Source: Candidatus Rokuibacteriota bacterium
GTDB lineage: Bacteria; Methylomirabilota; Methylomirabilia; Rokubacteriales; CSP1-6
DNA length: 64,000 nt
Assembly: GCA_003220615.1 (NCBI GenBank)
Contig: QHTB01000127.1
Span: forward strand, 1 to 64,000
Direction of reading: 5' to 3'
A model generated the notes under the pieces. That model had not been told where the DNA came from. It saw nothing but the letters and a program-made list of their open reading frames with translations, and searched no databases. Positions 32,183 to 40,387 of this stretch are shown in pieces. A program made the position numbers and the translations under genes. Within the stretch, counting starts at the first letter, position 1, and each line of letters opens with the position of its first letter.

Positions 32183-32946
32183 GCGAGTTCCTGCGGGTGG
32201 AGCGGAAGGGCGCGATCGCCACGGTGTGGATCGACCGCCAGCCGAAGATGAACACGATGACGGTGGCCATGCGCAACGAGTTCCCCGCGCTGTTCATGGA
32301 CCTCGACCGTGATGACGCGGTCCGGGTGGTCGTGATCCGGGGCGCCGGTGGCAAGGCGTTCAGCGCCGGCGGCGACGTCGCCGAGTTCCTCACGCTGGCG
32401 CCGGCCGACCTCGAGCTGTGGGGCGACACGCTGAGCTGGGCCGAGCGGTGCCGCAAGCCCGTCATCGCCGCCATCGACGGCTACGCGATGGGCGCCGGCC
32501 TCGAGCTCGCGCTGGCCTGCGACTTCCGGATCGCCACGCGCCGCTCTGAGTTCGCGTTTCCCGAGGTTCGTCTCGGCATGATCCCCGGCAGCGGCGGTAC
32601 CCAGCGAGCGATTCGATTGATCGGGATGACGCGCGGCAAGCTCTTCATGATGACAGGTCAGCGCATTCCGGCCGAGCGCGCCGAGGCCTGGGGCCTGATC
32701 ACTCAGTGCGTGGCCGACGACACGCTGGACGGAGCGGTCGATGCGCTCGCCGGCGAGCTGGCCGAGCGGCCTCCGCTGGCGCTTCGTACGCTGAAGACCG
32801 TGCTCAACCGCGGTGCCGACGCTCCGCTGGAGACCGCGCTCGAGCTGGAGCGCAAGGCGTACGCGTGGCTGCGCTCGACTCACGACTACGAGGAGGGCGT
32901 GAAGTCGTTCGTCGAGAAGCGCCCGCCACGGTACCGGGGGCGATGA
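32179..32946 (+). CDS. Enoyl-CoA hydratase/isomerase family protein
   Basis: 255-residue crotonase. Oxyanion-hole segments are GGKAFSAGGDVAEF and GYAMGAGLELALACD. Both catalytic glutamates of true hydratases are present (Glu in AGLELALA and Glu in FPEVRLGMIPGSGGTQ), so hydration of a 2-enoyl-CoA is plausible. It overlaps the CoA synthetase stop and the next gene's start by ATGA. Confidence 0.9.
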   Translation: MSEFLRVERKGAIATVWIDRQPKMNTMTVAMRNEFPALFMDLDRDDAVRVVVIRGAGGKAFSAGGDVAEFLTLAPADLELWGDTLSWAERCRKPVIAAIDGYAMGAGLELALACDFRIATRRSEFAFPEVRLGMIPGSGGTQRAIRLIGMTRGKLFMMTGQRIPAERAEAWGLITQCVADDTLDGAVDALAGELAERPPLALRTLKTVLNRGADAPLETALELERKAYAWLRSTHDYEEGVKSFVEKRPPRYRGR

Positions 32947-33947
32947 TGGCACCGCCCTTCGGCCTGATCCTCGCCAACCGCGCCGTCGTGCTCGGCGTCA
33001 TCAAAGCGCGCGATCTCCTCGACATCGCCGTGGCGGGGGAGCAGTCGCAAGCCTTCGACACGATGTGGGTGGGCGACAGTCTGCTCGCCAAGCCGCGTCT
33101 GGAGGCGGTCTCGCTGCTCTCGGCCCTGGCCGGGGTGACGTCGCGCGTGCGCCTCGGCGTCGGGTGCCTGGCCACGTTCGTCCATCGCCATCCGGTGCTC
33201 TTCGCCCAGCAGTGGGCGAGCCTGGACCAGCTCTCGAACGGACGCGCCTGGCTCGCGGTCTGTCTCGGCGGGCCCGACGAGCAGTCGAAGGCTCAGGCCC
33301 TTGAGCACAGCGTGATGAACGTGAACGCGAGCGAGCGTGTCGGGCGGCTCGAGGAAGGCATCGTCATCCTGCGCAAGCTCTTCGCCGAGAAGAACGTCGC
33401 TCACGCCGGCCGGTTCTACCGCTTCGAGGGCGTGACAGTGGAGCCGAAGCCCGTGCAGCAGCCCTGTCCGATCTGGATCGCGAGCAATCCCACCGGACTC
33501 ACGTGGAAGGGCGGGGCGAGCGCCTCCGAGGCCGTCGTGGAGCGCTCGTTCCGGCGGGTCGCCCGGTACGCGGACGGCTGGATGAGCAACAAGCTCAGCC
33601 CCGATGAGTTCCGCCGTCAGTTCGAGCGGATCAAGGCGATGGCCCACGAGGAGGGCCGCGATCCCGCTCGCCTCGGCGGCGCCCTCTACCACAACATCAA
33701 CATCAACGAGGACCGCCAGGCCGCGCTCGTCGAGTCGAAGAAGTTCCTGGATAGCTACTACACCTCCAACTTCAGCGCCGCCTTCGTCGAAGGTTGGACG
33801 GTGGCCGGCGGCCCCAAGCAATGCGTCGAGCAGCTCCGCGCGTACCTCGACGCGGGGCTCGGCCACATGGCGCTCCGGCTGACCTCGTGGGATCAGCGCG
33901 GTCAGCTCCAGCGCTTCCTGAACGAAGTGGCGCCGGCGTTCGCCTGA
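32943..33947 (+). CDS. LLM class (luciferase-like) flavin-dependent oxidoreductase
   Basis: 334 residues with the TIM-barrel luciferase-like signatures: GEQSQAFDTMWVGDSLLAKP, VTSRVRLGVGCLATFVHRHP, LSNGRAWLAVCLGGP, GVTVEPKPVQQPCPIWIASN and RVARYADGWMSNKLSPDEF. It would use FMN or F420 to oxidise an organic substrate. The insert before RVARYADG (GLTWKGGASASEAVVERSF) is longer than in many relatives. Two ATGs are possible (32943 and 32946). Confidence 0.88.
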   Translation: MMAPPFGLILANRAVVLGVIKARDLLDIAVAGEQSQAFDTMWVGDSLLAKPRLEAVSLLSALAGVTSRVRLGVGCLATFVHRHPVLFAQQWASLDQLSNGRAWLAVCLGGPDEQSKAQALEHSVMNVNASERVGRLEEGIVILRKLFAEKNVAHAGRFYRFEGVTVEPKPVQQPCPIWIASNPTGLTWKGGASASEAVVERSFRRVARYADGWMSNKLSPDEFRRQFERIKAMAHEEGRDPARLGGALYHNININEDRQAALVESKKFLDSYYTSNFSAAFVEGWTVAGGPKQCVEQLRAYLDAGLGHMALRLTSWDQRGQLQRFLNEVAPAFA

Positions 33948-33963
33948 GGAGAAAGGAGCCGGG

Positions 33964-34734
33964 ATGCTGCAGGGCATCGATCACATCGTCATCGCCGTTG
34001 TCGACCTCGCTGTCGCGAGCCGCAATTACGAGGGCCTCGGCTTCACGGTGGTGCCGGGCGGGCGGCACCCCGTCGGGACCCACAACGCGCTGATCGCGTT
34101 CGCCGACGGCGCCTACATCGAGCTGATCGCGTTCTACGAGAAGAATACCCAGCACAAATGGTGGGAGCCCCTCCAGCAGGGCGGAGGCCTGGTCGACTTC
34201 TGCATGCAGACCGACGACCTGATGGCCGACACCGCCGCCTTCCGCAAGGCCGGCGTGGACATCGACGATCCGTCGCCGCTCTCGCGGGTGCGGCCCGACG
34301 GCTATCAGCTCAAGTGGGTGCTCTCGATTCCACGCGGTGTCTATCGCGGTGTCGCGCCGTTCCTGATCCAGGACGAGACGCCCCGCGAGGAGCGCGTGCC
34401 ACGCCAGACGCGCCACGCCAATGGGGTGACGGGCATCGGTACGGTCACGGTGGCGGTCGATGACGTCGGCCGCGTGGCCGGTTGGTACACGAAGGTGCTC
34501 GGCAAGCCCGGCCAGCGCATCGTCAGCGAGGAGCTCAGGGGTACCGGTCAGCGGTTCGTCATCGGACCGCACACGCTGGATTTCGTCGCGCCGGACGCCG
34601 CCAGCAGTCCACTGAAGTCCTGGCTCGCCACGCGGGGCGCCTCGCCCTACGCGGCGACGCTGTCGACGCCGGGTGCACGCGGGGGCCTTCTCGACGAGTC
34701 GAAGACTCTCGGCGCCCGCCTGGCTCTTGCCTAG
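33964..34734 (+). CDS. VOC superfamily protein with glyoxalase-like domain
   Basis: 256 residues, two beta-alpha-beta-beta-beta modules: GIDHIVIAVVDLAVASRNYE with YIELIAFYEKNTQHKWWEPL, and the second GIGTVTVAVDDVGRVAGWYT. This matches the Glyoxalase_3 group. Metal ligands are likely His6 and Glu in IELIAF. Substrate unknown. GGAG lies 6 bases upstream of the ATG. The TAG stop is exactly at the insertion point of the following IS element. Confidence 0.85.
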   Translation: MLQGIDHIVIAVVDLAVASRNYEGLGFTVVPGGRHPVGTHNALIAFADGAYIELIAFYEKNTQHKWWEPLQQGGGLVDFCMQTDDLMADTAAFRKAGVDIDDPSPLSRVRPDGYQLKWVLSIPRGVYRGVAPFLIQDETPREERVPRQTRHANGVTGIGTVTVAVDDVGRVAGWYTKVLGKPGQRIVSEELRGTGQRFVIGPHTLDFVAPDAASSPLKSWLATRGASPYAATLSTPGARGGLLDESKTLGARLALA

Positions 34735-34760
34735 TGCCGTGTCCCGAAAGTTCGACCCCA
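34734..34760 (+). repeat. Left terminal inverted repeat of the IS630 element
   Basis: Begins GTGCCGTGTCCCGAAAG and ends ACCCCA. It matches the complement of the right repeat at about 23 of 27 positions, with the outer 12 identical. Confidence 0.9.
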
Positions 34761-34792
34761 GGGTAGCCCAACCGTGAGATACCCTGCAGCGC

Positions 34793-35086
34793 ATGAAAAA
34801 CGGCGGACGGCGTGCTGGGCCGCTGCGACTGACGCGAGGCGAACGAAGCGCACTCCAGCGGTGGCTGCGGACCGGACGGACTGGATTGTGGGTCGCGGCC
34901 CGCGCGCGGGCTGTCCTGCTCCGCGCCCGGGGCGAAAGCGTGTCCGGCATCGCTCAGCATGTTGGGCGCGATCGCAAATGGGTGCGGCATTGGCTGGGAC
35001 GGTTCGCACGCGAGCGGCTGGCCGGGCTGGCCGATGCTCCGCGATCCGGGCGGCCCGCGAAGTTTTCCCCCGGAAGAGCAGCATGA
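34793..35086 (+). CDS. IS630 transposase, N-terminal helix-turn-helix part (frame 1)
   Basis: 97 residues: MKNGGRRAGPLRLTRGERSA, then two HTH units (AARARAVLLRARGESVSGIA and VRHWLGRFARERLAGLADAP) ending in the typical RSGRPAKFSP. At that point the frame stops within a few codons. The DDE catalytic part continues in the +1 frame. Confidence 0.8.
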   Translation: MKNGGRRAGPLRLTRGERSALQRWLRTGRTGLWVAARARAVLLRARGESVSGIAQHVGRDRKWVRHWLGRFARERLAGLADAPRSGRPAKFSPGRAA

Positions 35087-35876
35087 GGTGGTCGCGCTCG
35101 CCTGCCATCCCCTCACCGAGCTGGCGGCGGCCCGGACGCATTGGGCGTTGCGTCCGCTCGCCGAGGCCGCGGGGACGTGGGGCTACCTGCGGCGCCCCGT
35201 CAGCAAGAGCACGGTCGGGCGATGGCTGAAGCGCGCCGCCCTCAAGCCCCACCGAGTCCGCCGGTGGCTGCACAGTCCGGATCCCGATTTCCGACTCAAA
35301 GTCCGCCGCGTGGTCCGCTGGTACTTGCGGCCGCCCCGGCGCACCCACGTCGTGTGTGTGGACGAGAAAACCCAAGTGCAAATTCTCGAGCGCCTGCATC
35401 CGGGACGCCCCGCGAGTCCGGGCCGGCCGGCACGCCAAGAGGAGCACTACCGGCGCCACGGCGTGCTTGCGATTCTGGCTGGCCTCCATGTTGGGTCGGG
35501 CCGCGTGCTGGCGCGCGTGCGACGCCGACGGAGTGGGCGCGAGTTCCTCGAACTGCTCAAGGCGCTCCGGGCCCGCTACCCTCGCGGTCGCTTGGTGGTC
35601 GTCTTGGACAACCTGTCGATTCACGCGACGCCGGAGATCCGCGCGTGGCTCGCGGCTCAGCAGGGTCGTGTGCGCTTCGAGTTTCTTCCACTCCATGCCT
35701 CGTGGCTGAACCAAATCGAAATCTGGTTCAGCATCTTGGAGCGCCAAGCCCTCACCCGCGCGAGCGATACAGCCTACCGGCTTCGTGCAGCCCGCATCCA
35801 ACACTTCGTTCGCCACTGGAACCGCTCCGCCCGCCCGTTTCGGTGGACCTTCAAGGGTTATCCCTTGAGTCCGTAG
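34959..35876 (+). CDS. IS630 transposase, catalytic DDE part (frame 2)
   Basis: Homology to transposase begins near 35067 (SFPPEEQHEVVALACHPLTE); the first ATG of this frame (34959) lies inside the first part and is probably not used. DDE residues are visible: D in THVVCVDEKTQ, D in LVVVLDNLSIH and E in SWLNQIEIWFSIL. The second D and E are 37 residues apart. Joined with the first part, the protein would be about 360 residues, normal for IS630. The frame change sits at TTTT-CCCCC (35063-35071): either a programmed +1 shift or a mutation. Confidence 0.82.
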   Translation: MLGAIANGCGIGWDGSHASGWPGWPMLRDPGGPRSFPPEEQHEVVALACHPLTELAAARTHWALRPLAEAAGTWGYLRRPVSKSTVGRWLKRAALKPHRVRRWLHSPDPDFRLKVRRVVRWYLRPPRRTHVVCVDEKTQVQILERLHPGRPASPGRPARQEEHYRRHGVLAILAGLHVGSGRVLARVRRRRSGREFLELLKALRARYPRGRLVVVLDNLSIHATPEIRAWLAAQQGRVRFEFLPLHASWLNQIEIWFSILERQALTRASDTAYRLRAARIQHFVRHWNRSARPFRWTFKGYPLSP

Positions 35877-35878
35877 GG

Positions 35879-35905
35879 TGGGGTGGAATTTCTGGGACAC
35901 GGCAC
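35879..35905 (-). repeat. Right terminal inverted repeat of the IS630 element
   Basis: Reads on the minus strand GTGCCGTGTCCCAGAAA and onward to ACCCCA. It starts three bases after the transposase stop. Confidence 0.9.
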
Positions 35906-35944
35906 TAGCTCTGCTCCGGTGCCGAGCGAGCGTAGCGAGAAGGG

Positions 35945-37615
35945 ATGGATGACATAGCGGCCGATTGCGTTCTCGTCAACGGCCACATCGTGACGCTCGA
36001 TCCGGCTCGGCCGCGGGCGACGGCGCTCGCCATCGTGAGCGACCGCATCGTCGCCGTCGCCGGCGACCGCGAGATCCGCCGGTTACGCGATCGACGGACG
36101 AGGGTCGTGGATCTGCGGGGCGCCACGGTCGTGCCGGGGCTCGTCGATGCCCACGCCCATCTCGACCGCGAGGGCCTGAAGTATCTCTATCCGTCGCTCG
36201 CGCGCTGCCGCTCGATCGCCGACGTCCAGGCCGTGATCCGTCGGCTCGCGAGAGCCCGGCCGCGCGGCGAGTGGATCGTGACCATGCCGGTGGGCACGCC
36301 GCCCTTCTATCTGGATGCGCCCGGGAGCCTGCGGGAGCATCGGTGGCCGACCCGGGCTGATCTCGACGCGGCCGCGCCCGACCATCCGGCGTACATCCGG
36401 GGGATCTGGGGGTACTGGAACAAGCCGCCGGTGGTGTCTATCGCCAACAGCGCCGCGCTCGCGCGCGCCGGCGTCACCCGCGATACGGTGCCGCCGAAGG
36501 GCGTCGAGATCCTCAAGGACGCCGCCGGAGAGCCCACCGGCGTCTTCGTCGAGCACAACCTGGTCCAGGTGCTGGAGTTCACGTTGATGCGGGTCGCGCC
36601 GCGATTCACCCACGCCGATCGGCTCACGGCGCTTGGCGACTCTCAGCGCCGCTACGCCGCGCGCGGTGTGACGGCCATCTACGAGGGCCACGGCGTGGCG
36701 CCAGAGCTGCTATCGGTGTACCGGGAGGCTCACCAGCGTGGAGCGTTGCGGCTCCGCGCCTTTCTTGCTGTGAGCCCGACGTGGAACGCCGCCGACGCCG
36801 GGCAAGCGATTCCCGAGGTAGCGGCGTGGGCCGGTGGCCGTGGGCTGGGCGACGATCGGTTGCGCGTGGCGGGTGTCTGTCTGCACTACGGCGGCGATCC
36901 CGACGTGGCACGCATCCTCCACGCGGCGCAGCCGTACACGGGCTGGGCCGGCTTCGTCGAGAGCGCCAACTCACCGGAAGCCTACCGTGAGCAGGCCGAG
37001 CTGGCCGCCCGTCACCGCCTGCGCATCAACACCCTGGTCACACGGAACCTCGCTCAGATCCTCGACGTGTGGGAGAAGATCGCTCAGAGCACGCCGATCG
37101 CCGACCTTCGATGGGTGGCCGTGCATCTGAACGCGGCGACCGGCGATCAGCTCGCGCGGCTCAGGCGGATCGGCGCGGTCGCGACGACCAATCCGATCTC
37201 CTATCTCTGGCGCTCGGCCGCCGAAGAGGCTCGCAAGCTCGGCAGTGGAGCCGAGACGCTGCTGCCTCATCGCAGTCTCGAGCGTGTGCGTCTGCCCTTC
37301 GGGCTCGCCACCGATAACAAGCCGGCCGATCCCTGGCTCGCGTTCCGCGCCGTCGTGGAGCGGTCCGACATGGCGTCGGGCGAGATCGTGGGACCGCGCG
37401 AGCGGCTGACGCGGCTCGCGGCGCTCCGTGCGCTCACCGTGGGTGGCGCCTTCATCACGTTCGCCGAGCGGGAGCGCGGCGTGCTCGCGCCGGGACGCCA
37501 CGCGGATCTCGCCGTTCTCGACCAGAATCCGCTGACCATGCCGCTGGCCGAGATCGATTCGCTGGTCTGCCGGCTCACGATGGTCGGTGGCCGCGTCGTG
37601 CACGGCGACGAGTAG
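35945..37615 (+). CDS. Amidohydrolase 3 family protein (YtcJ-like)
   Basis: 556 residues. The N-terminal beta sandwich has DCVLVNGHIVTLDPARPRAT. The metal-site motif is VVPGLVDAHAHLDREGLKYL, and the closing signature is AALRALTVGGAFITFAERER with VLAPGRHADLAVLDQNPLTM. Members hydrolyse amides or cyclic imides and formamides. It is followed within 20 bases by a UbiD-type decarboxylase. Ribosome site GAAGGGATGG precedes the ATG. Confidence 0.87.
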   Translation: MDDIAADCVLVNGHIVTLDPARPRATALAIVSDRIVAVAGDREIRRLRDRRTRVVDLRGATVVPGLVDAHAHLDREGLKYLYPSLARCRSIADVQAVIRRLARARPRGEWIVTMPVGTPPFYLDAPGSLREHRWPTRADLDAAAPDHPAYIRGIWGYWNKPPVVSIANSAALARAGVTRDTVPPKGVEILKDAAGEPTGVFVEHNLVQVLEFTLMRVAPRFTHADRLTALGDSQRRYAARGVTAIYEGHGVAPELLSVYREAHQRGALRLRAFLAVSPTWNAADAGQAIPEVAAWAGGRGLGDDRLRVAGVCLHYGGDPDVARILHAAQPYTGWAGFVESANSPEAYREQAELAARHRLRINTLVTRNLAQILDVWEKIAQSTPIADLRWVAVHLNAATGDQLARLRRIGAVATTNPISYLWRSAAEEARKLGSGAETLLPHRSLERVRLPFGLATDNKPADPWLAFRAVVERSDMASGEIVGPRERLTRLAALRALTVGGAFITFAERERGVLAPGRHADLAVLDQNPLTMPLAEIDSLVCRLTMVGGRVVHGDE

Positions 37616-37632
37616 CGGGAGAGGAGAACGAC

Positions 37633-39123
37633 ATGCCCTTTGCGGACCTGCGTGAGTGGCTCGGTCGGCTGGACAAGGACGGCGAGCTGCGCCGGATCAC
37701 CGCCGAGGTGGACTGGGACCGCGAGCTCGGCGCGATCGCCCGCCGTGTGCTCGAGAAGAAAGGCCCGGCGCTGCTCTTCGAGAACATCAAGGGCTACAAG
37801 ACCGGGCGATGCACGAAGCTCGTCACGGGCGTTCTCGGCGACCGCCGCCGTCTGGCCCTCGCGCTCGGCTTTCCAAAGGACGTGCCGAACCGAGAGCTCG
37901 TGCAGTACGTCATGCAGAAGAACCGGGACACGGTGCCGCCCGTGATCGTGCGGACCGGCCCGGTCAAGGAGAACATCCTGCGCCGTGGCGAGATCGATCA
38001 GACGGAGTTTCCGGTCCCGAAGTGGCACTTCAAGGAGGGCGGACGCTACATCCACACGTTCTCGGCCATGGTGACCCGCGATCCCGACACTCGTGCGACG
38101 AACGCCGGGATCTACCGCGGGATGATCGGCAAGAAGGACACGACACCGATGTTGCTGATCAAGGGCGGCCAGCACTGGGGGCAACACTTCGTCAAGTACG
38201 CCGAGCGTGGCCAGCCCATGCCCGTCGCCTGTGTCATCGGCTGGGACCCCATCATGCCGTTCCTGGCCGGATCGCCGATCCCGGCCGGAGTCTCCGAGTG
38301 GGACGTGATGGGCGCCTACCGTGGCGAGCCGGCCGAGCTCGTGCGCTGCGAGAGCGTGGACCTCGAAGTGCCGGCGACCGCCGAGATCGTGATCGAGGGC
38401 CTGATCCACGACGATCCGGCGACGTGGGAGATCGAAGGCCCGTTCGGCGAGTTCACCGGGTACGTCTCGGACGTGCCGACGCGACGGCCGACGATGCAGA
38501 TCACGTGCATCACGCATCGCACCGACCCGATCTTCCAGGGCTGCCTGGAGGGGACACTGCCCGGTTCCTACAGCGAGAACAGCGTGATGTCTTCGACGCA
38601 GCGTGCCGCCATCGCCTGGAACATCCTCAACGGGGCCGGTATCCCCGGCATTCGAGACGTGTGGGTGCCGCCCATCACCAACGGCGTGAACATCCACGTG
38701 CAGATCACCAAGCACTACCAGGGCCAGCCCAAGCAGATCGCGGCCGCGCTGTGGGGCGCCAGCGCCGCGCAGTATCGCTACAAGCACGTCGTGGTGGTCG
38801 AGGACGACATCGACGCGTCGTCGTACGAGCAGGTCGACTGGGCCTTCGCCCATCGCGTGAACGCCGGTGAAGGCGGCATCGTGATCTTCCCGGGCAGCTT
38901 CGGCTCGCCGATCGATCCCTCGACGCCGCTCGAGGACCGCGACGTCGCGCAGCTCGGCACCGGGCTCTGGAACCGCGTGCTGATCGACGCCACGCGCTCG
39001 TGGCGGATGGCCAAGCGGCCGGAGTGGGACAACGAGCGCTTTCCGCCGACGGTGCGGCCGGCGCCCGAGGACGAAGCGCGGGTGCGCGAACGCTGGCAGG
39101 AATACGGCCTCGGGGATCTGTAG
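37633..39123 (+). CDS. UbiD family decarboxylase
   Basis: 496 residues: PFADLREWLGRLDKDGELRR, GPALLFENIKGYKTGR, TNAGIYRGMIGKKDTTPMLL and the prenyl-FMN/active-site segment EIEGPFGEFTGYVSDVPTRR with the conserved Glu. These enzymes use prenylated FMN to (de)carboxylate aromatic or unsaturated acids reversibly. The UbiX prenyltransferase that makes the cofactor is not in this window. Aromatic substrate use would fit the benzoyl-CoA genes 10 kb away. GGAGAGGAG lies upstream of the ATG. Confidence 0.92.
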   Translation: MPFADLREWLGRLDKDGELRRITAEVDWDRELGAIARRVLEKKGPALLFENIKGYKTGRCTKLVTGVLGDRRRLALALGFPKDVPNRELVQYVMQKNRDTVPPVIVRTGPVKENILRRGEIDQTEFPVPKWHFKEGGRYIHTFSAMVTRDPDTRATNAGIYRGMIGKKDTTPMLLIKGGQHWGQHFVKYAERGQPMPVACVIGWDPIMPFLAGSPIPAGVSEWDVMGAYRGEPAELVRCESVDLEVPATAEIVIEGLIHDDPATWEIEGPFGEFTGYVSDVPTRRPTMQITCITHRTDPIFQGCLEGTLPGSYSENSVMSSTQRAAIAWNILNGAGIPGIRDVWVPPITNGVNIHVQITKHYQGQPKQIAAALWGASAAQYRYKHVVVVEDDIDASSYEQVDWAFAHRVNAGEGGIVIFPGSFGSPIDPSTPLEDRDVAQLGTGLWNRVLIDATRSWRMAKRPEWDNERFPPTVRPAPEDEARVRERWQEYGLGDL

Positions 39124-39152
39124 CATGGGCGGCATTCGATGAAGATCACGCG

Positions 39153-40268
39153 ATGAAGATCACCGGCGTCGGCGCGGTTCCGCTCGCCATTCCATTGGCG
39201 CCGTCCACACCGGAGTCGTCGTGGGCGGCCGGCATCGGCAAGCAGATCCTCGTCCGCGTGACGACGGACTCGGACCTCATCGGTTGGGGCGAATGCTTCG
39301 CCTACGGCGCACCACTGGCTGTCTGCAACGTGGTCGACGATGCCCTCGCGCCGCTCGTCGTCGGCCAGGATCCGACCGAGATCGAGCGCTTGACGCAGGT
39401 GATGCACCGGGCGTTGATGATCTGGGGACGGCGTGGCCTCGCCATGTGCGCGGTGAGCGGCGTCGAGCTCGCCTTGTGGGATCTTGCCGGCAAGTCCCAG
39501 CGCGTGCCCGTCCATCGCCTGCTCGGTGGCCTCAGCCAGCCTCGCGTGCGGGCCTACGCAAGCCTGCTGCGCTACGACACCGCCTCGGACGTCGGCCGCA
39601 TGTGCCGGGCGATGGTCGGCCAGGGCTACACGGCGATCAAGCTCCACCAGGTGGACGTCGAGTCCGTCGCCGCCGCTCGCGAGGCCGTCGGCGATGGTGT
39701 CGATCTCATGCTCGACACGAACTGCCCGTGGTCCGTCGAAGAGGCGATCAGGATCGGACGATTGCTGGAGCGCTATGACCTGCGCTGGCTCGAGGAGCCG
39801 GTCTGGCCGCCGGAGGACTACGCCGGCCTCGCCAGAGTGCGTCGGGCTCTGCGCATCCCCATCGCATCCGGTGAGAACGACGCCACGATGTTCGGCGCGC
39901 GCGAGCTGATCGCCGCCGGCGGCGCGGACATCGTGCAGCCGAGCGTCACGAAGGTCGGAGGGCTGGGCGAGATGCGCAAGATCGCCGTGCTGGCCGCGGC
40001 CGCGAACGTCACCTTCCAGCCCCACTCGTTCTACTTCGGACCGGGCCTGGCGGCGACGGTCCATCTCTGCGCGGCCACACCAGGCGTGGCATACATCGAG
40101 ATGCCGCCCGGCTCCCTCCAAGCGCCGCTGCTCACCGAGCCGATCCGCTGCGACCGTGGATTCGTTCACCCCTCCCAGGCTCCGGGACTCGGGGCCGACC
40201 CCGATCTCGAGGTCGTGCGGCGCTTTCCTCTGAGCGGCGCCGCCATCAGGCCGTTCTATCTGACCTGA
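39153..40268 (+). CDS. Mandelate racemase/muconate lactonizing enzyme family protein
   Basis: 371 residues of the enolase superfamily. The N-terminal cap is ILVRVTTDSDLIGWGECFAY. In the barrel the acid/base lysine is in YTAIKLHQVD, metal ligands are D in MLDTNCPWS, E in LRWLEEPVWPP and E in PIASGENDA, and the opposite base is likely His in TFQPHSFYFGPG. KxH rather than KxK at the first position points away from canonical mandelate racemase. The substrate is an acid, probably a sugar acid or lactone. A short duplicated ATGAAGATCAC precedes the true start. Confidence 0.88.
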   Translation: MKITGVGAVPLAIPLAPSTPESSWAAGIGKQILVRVTTDSDLIGWGECFAYGAPLAVCNVVDDALAPLVVGQDPTEIERLTQVMHRALMIWGRRGLAMCAVSGVELALWDLAGKSQRVPVHRLLGGLSQPRVRAYASLLRYDTASDVGRMCRAMVGQGYTAIKLHQVDVESVAAAREAVGDGVDLMLDTNCPWSVEEAIRIGRLLERYDLRWLEEPVWPPEDYAGLARVRRALRIPIASGENDATMFGARELIAAGGADIVQPSVTKVGGLGEMRKIAVLAAAANVTFQPHSFYFGPGLAATVHLCAATPGVAYIEMPPGSLQAPLLTEPIRCDRGFVHPSQAPGLGADPDLEVVRRFPLSGAAIRPFYLT

Positions 40269-40281
40269 GCCATCCGTCGTC

Positions 40282-40310
40282 TTGACACTGCTTCGAGCCG
40301 CGTGCTACAC
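40282..40310 (+). promoter_or_regulatory. Promoter of the CUT1-type ABC importer
   Basis: Perfect TTGACA (40282-40287), 17-base spacer, CTACAC (40305-40310) or TACACG with 18 bases. It leaves a leader of about 70 bases. Confidence 0.5.
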
Positions 40311-40387
40311 GCTCGCCAGCCGCTCGCGGATATCATGACGCGTGCCCACTCGCGGATTCCATGAGGAGCGAAAAGGAGGCATCCGAG

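Larger units (their letters stand above)
34734..35905 (+). mobile_element. IS630-type insertion sequence, 1172 bp
   Basis: Bounded by 27-bp imperfect inverted repeats and flanked by TA on both sides (34732-34733 and 35906-35907), the target duplication typical of IS630. It carries a transposase split into two frames. The ends are intact. Without its insertion the VOC gene would still end in TAG because the right flank also begins with G. Confidence 0.92.

Noticed and set aside
39139-39156. A duplicated ATGAAGATCAC just before the enolase-family gene, giving a five-codon frame.
   Set aside because: Probably a small tandem duplication of the start region. There is no evidence that it is translated or regulatory.
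40335-40364. A nine-codon upstream frame (MTRAHSRIP) ending in ATGA before the sugar-binding protein.
   Set aside because: No clear ribosome site. It is short enough to arise by chance, and the real gene has its own strong site after it.
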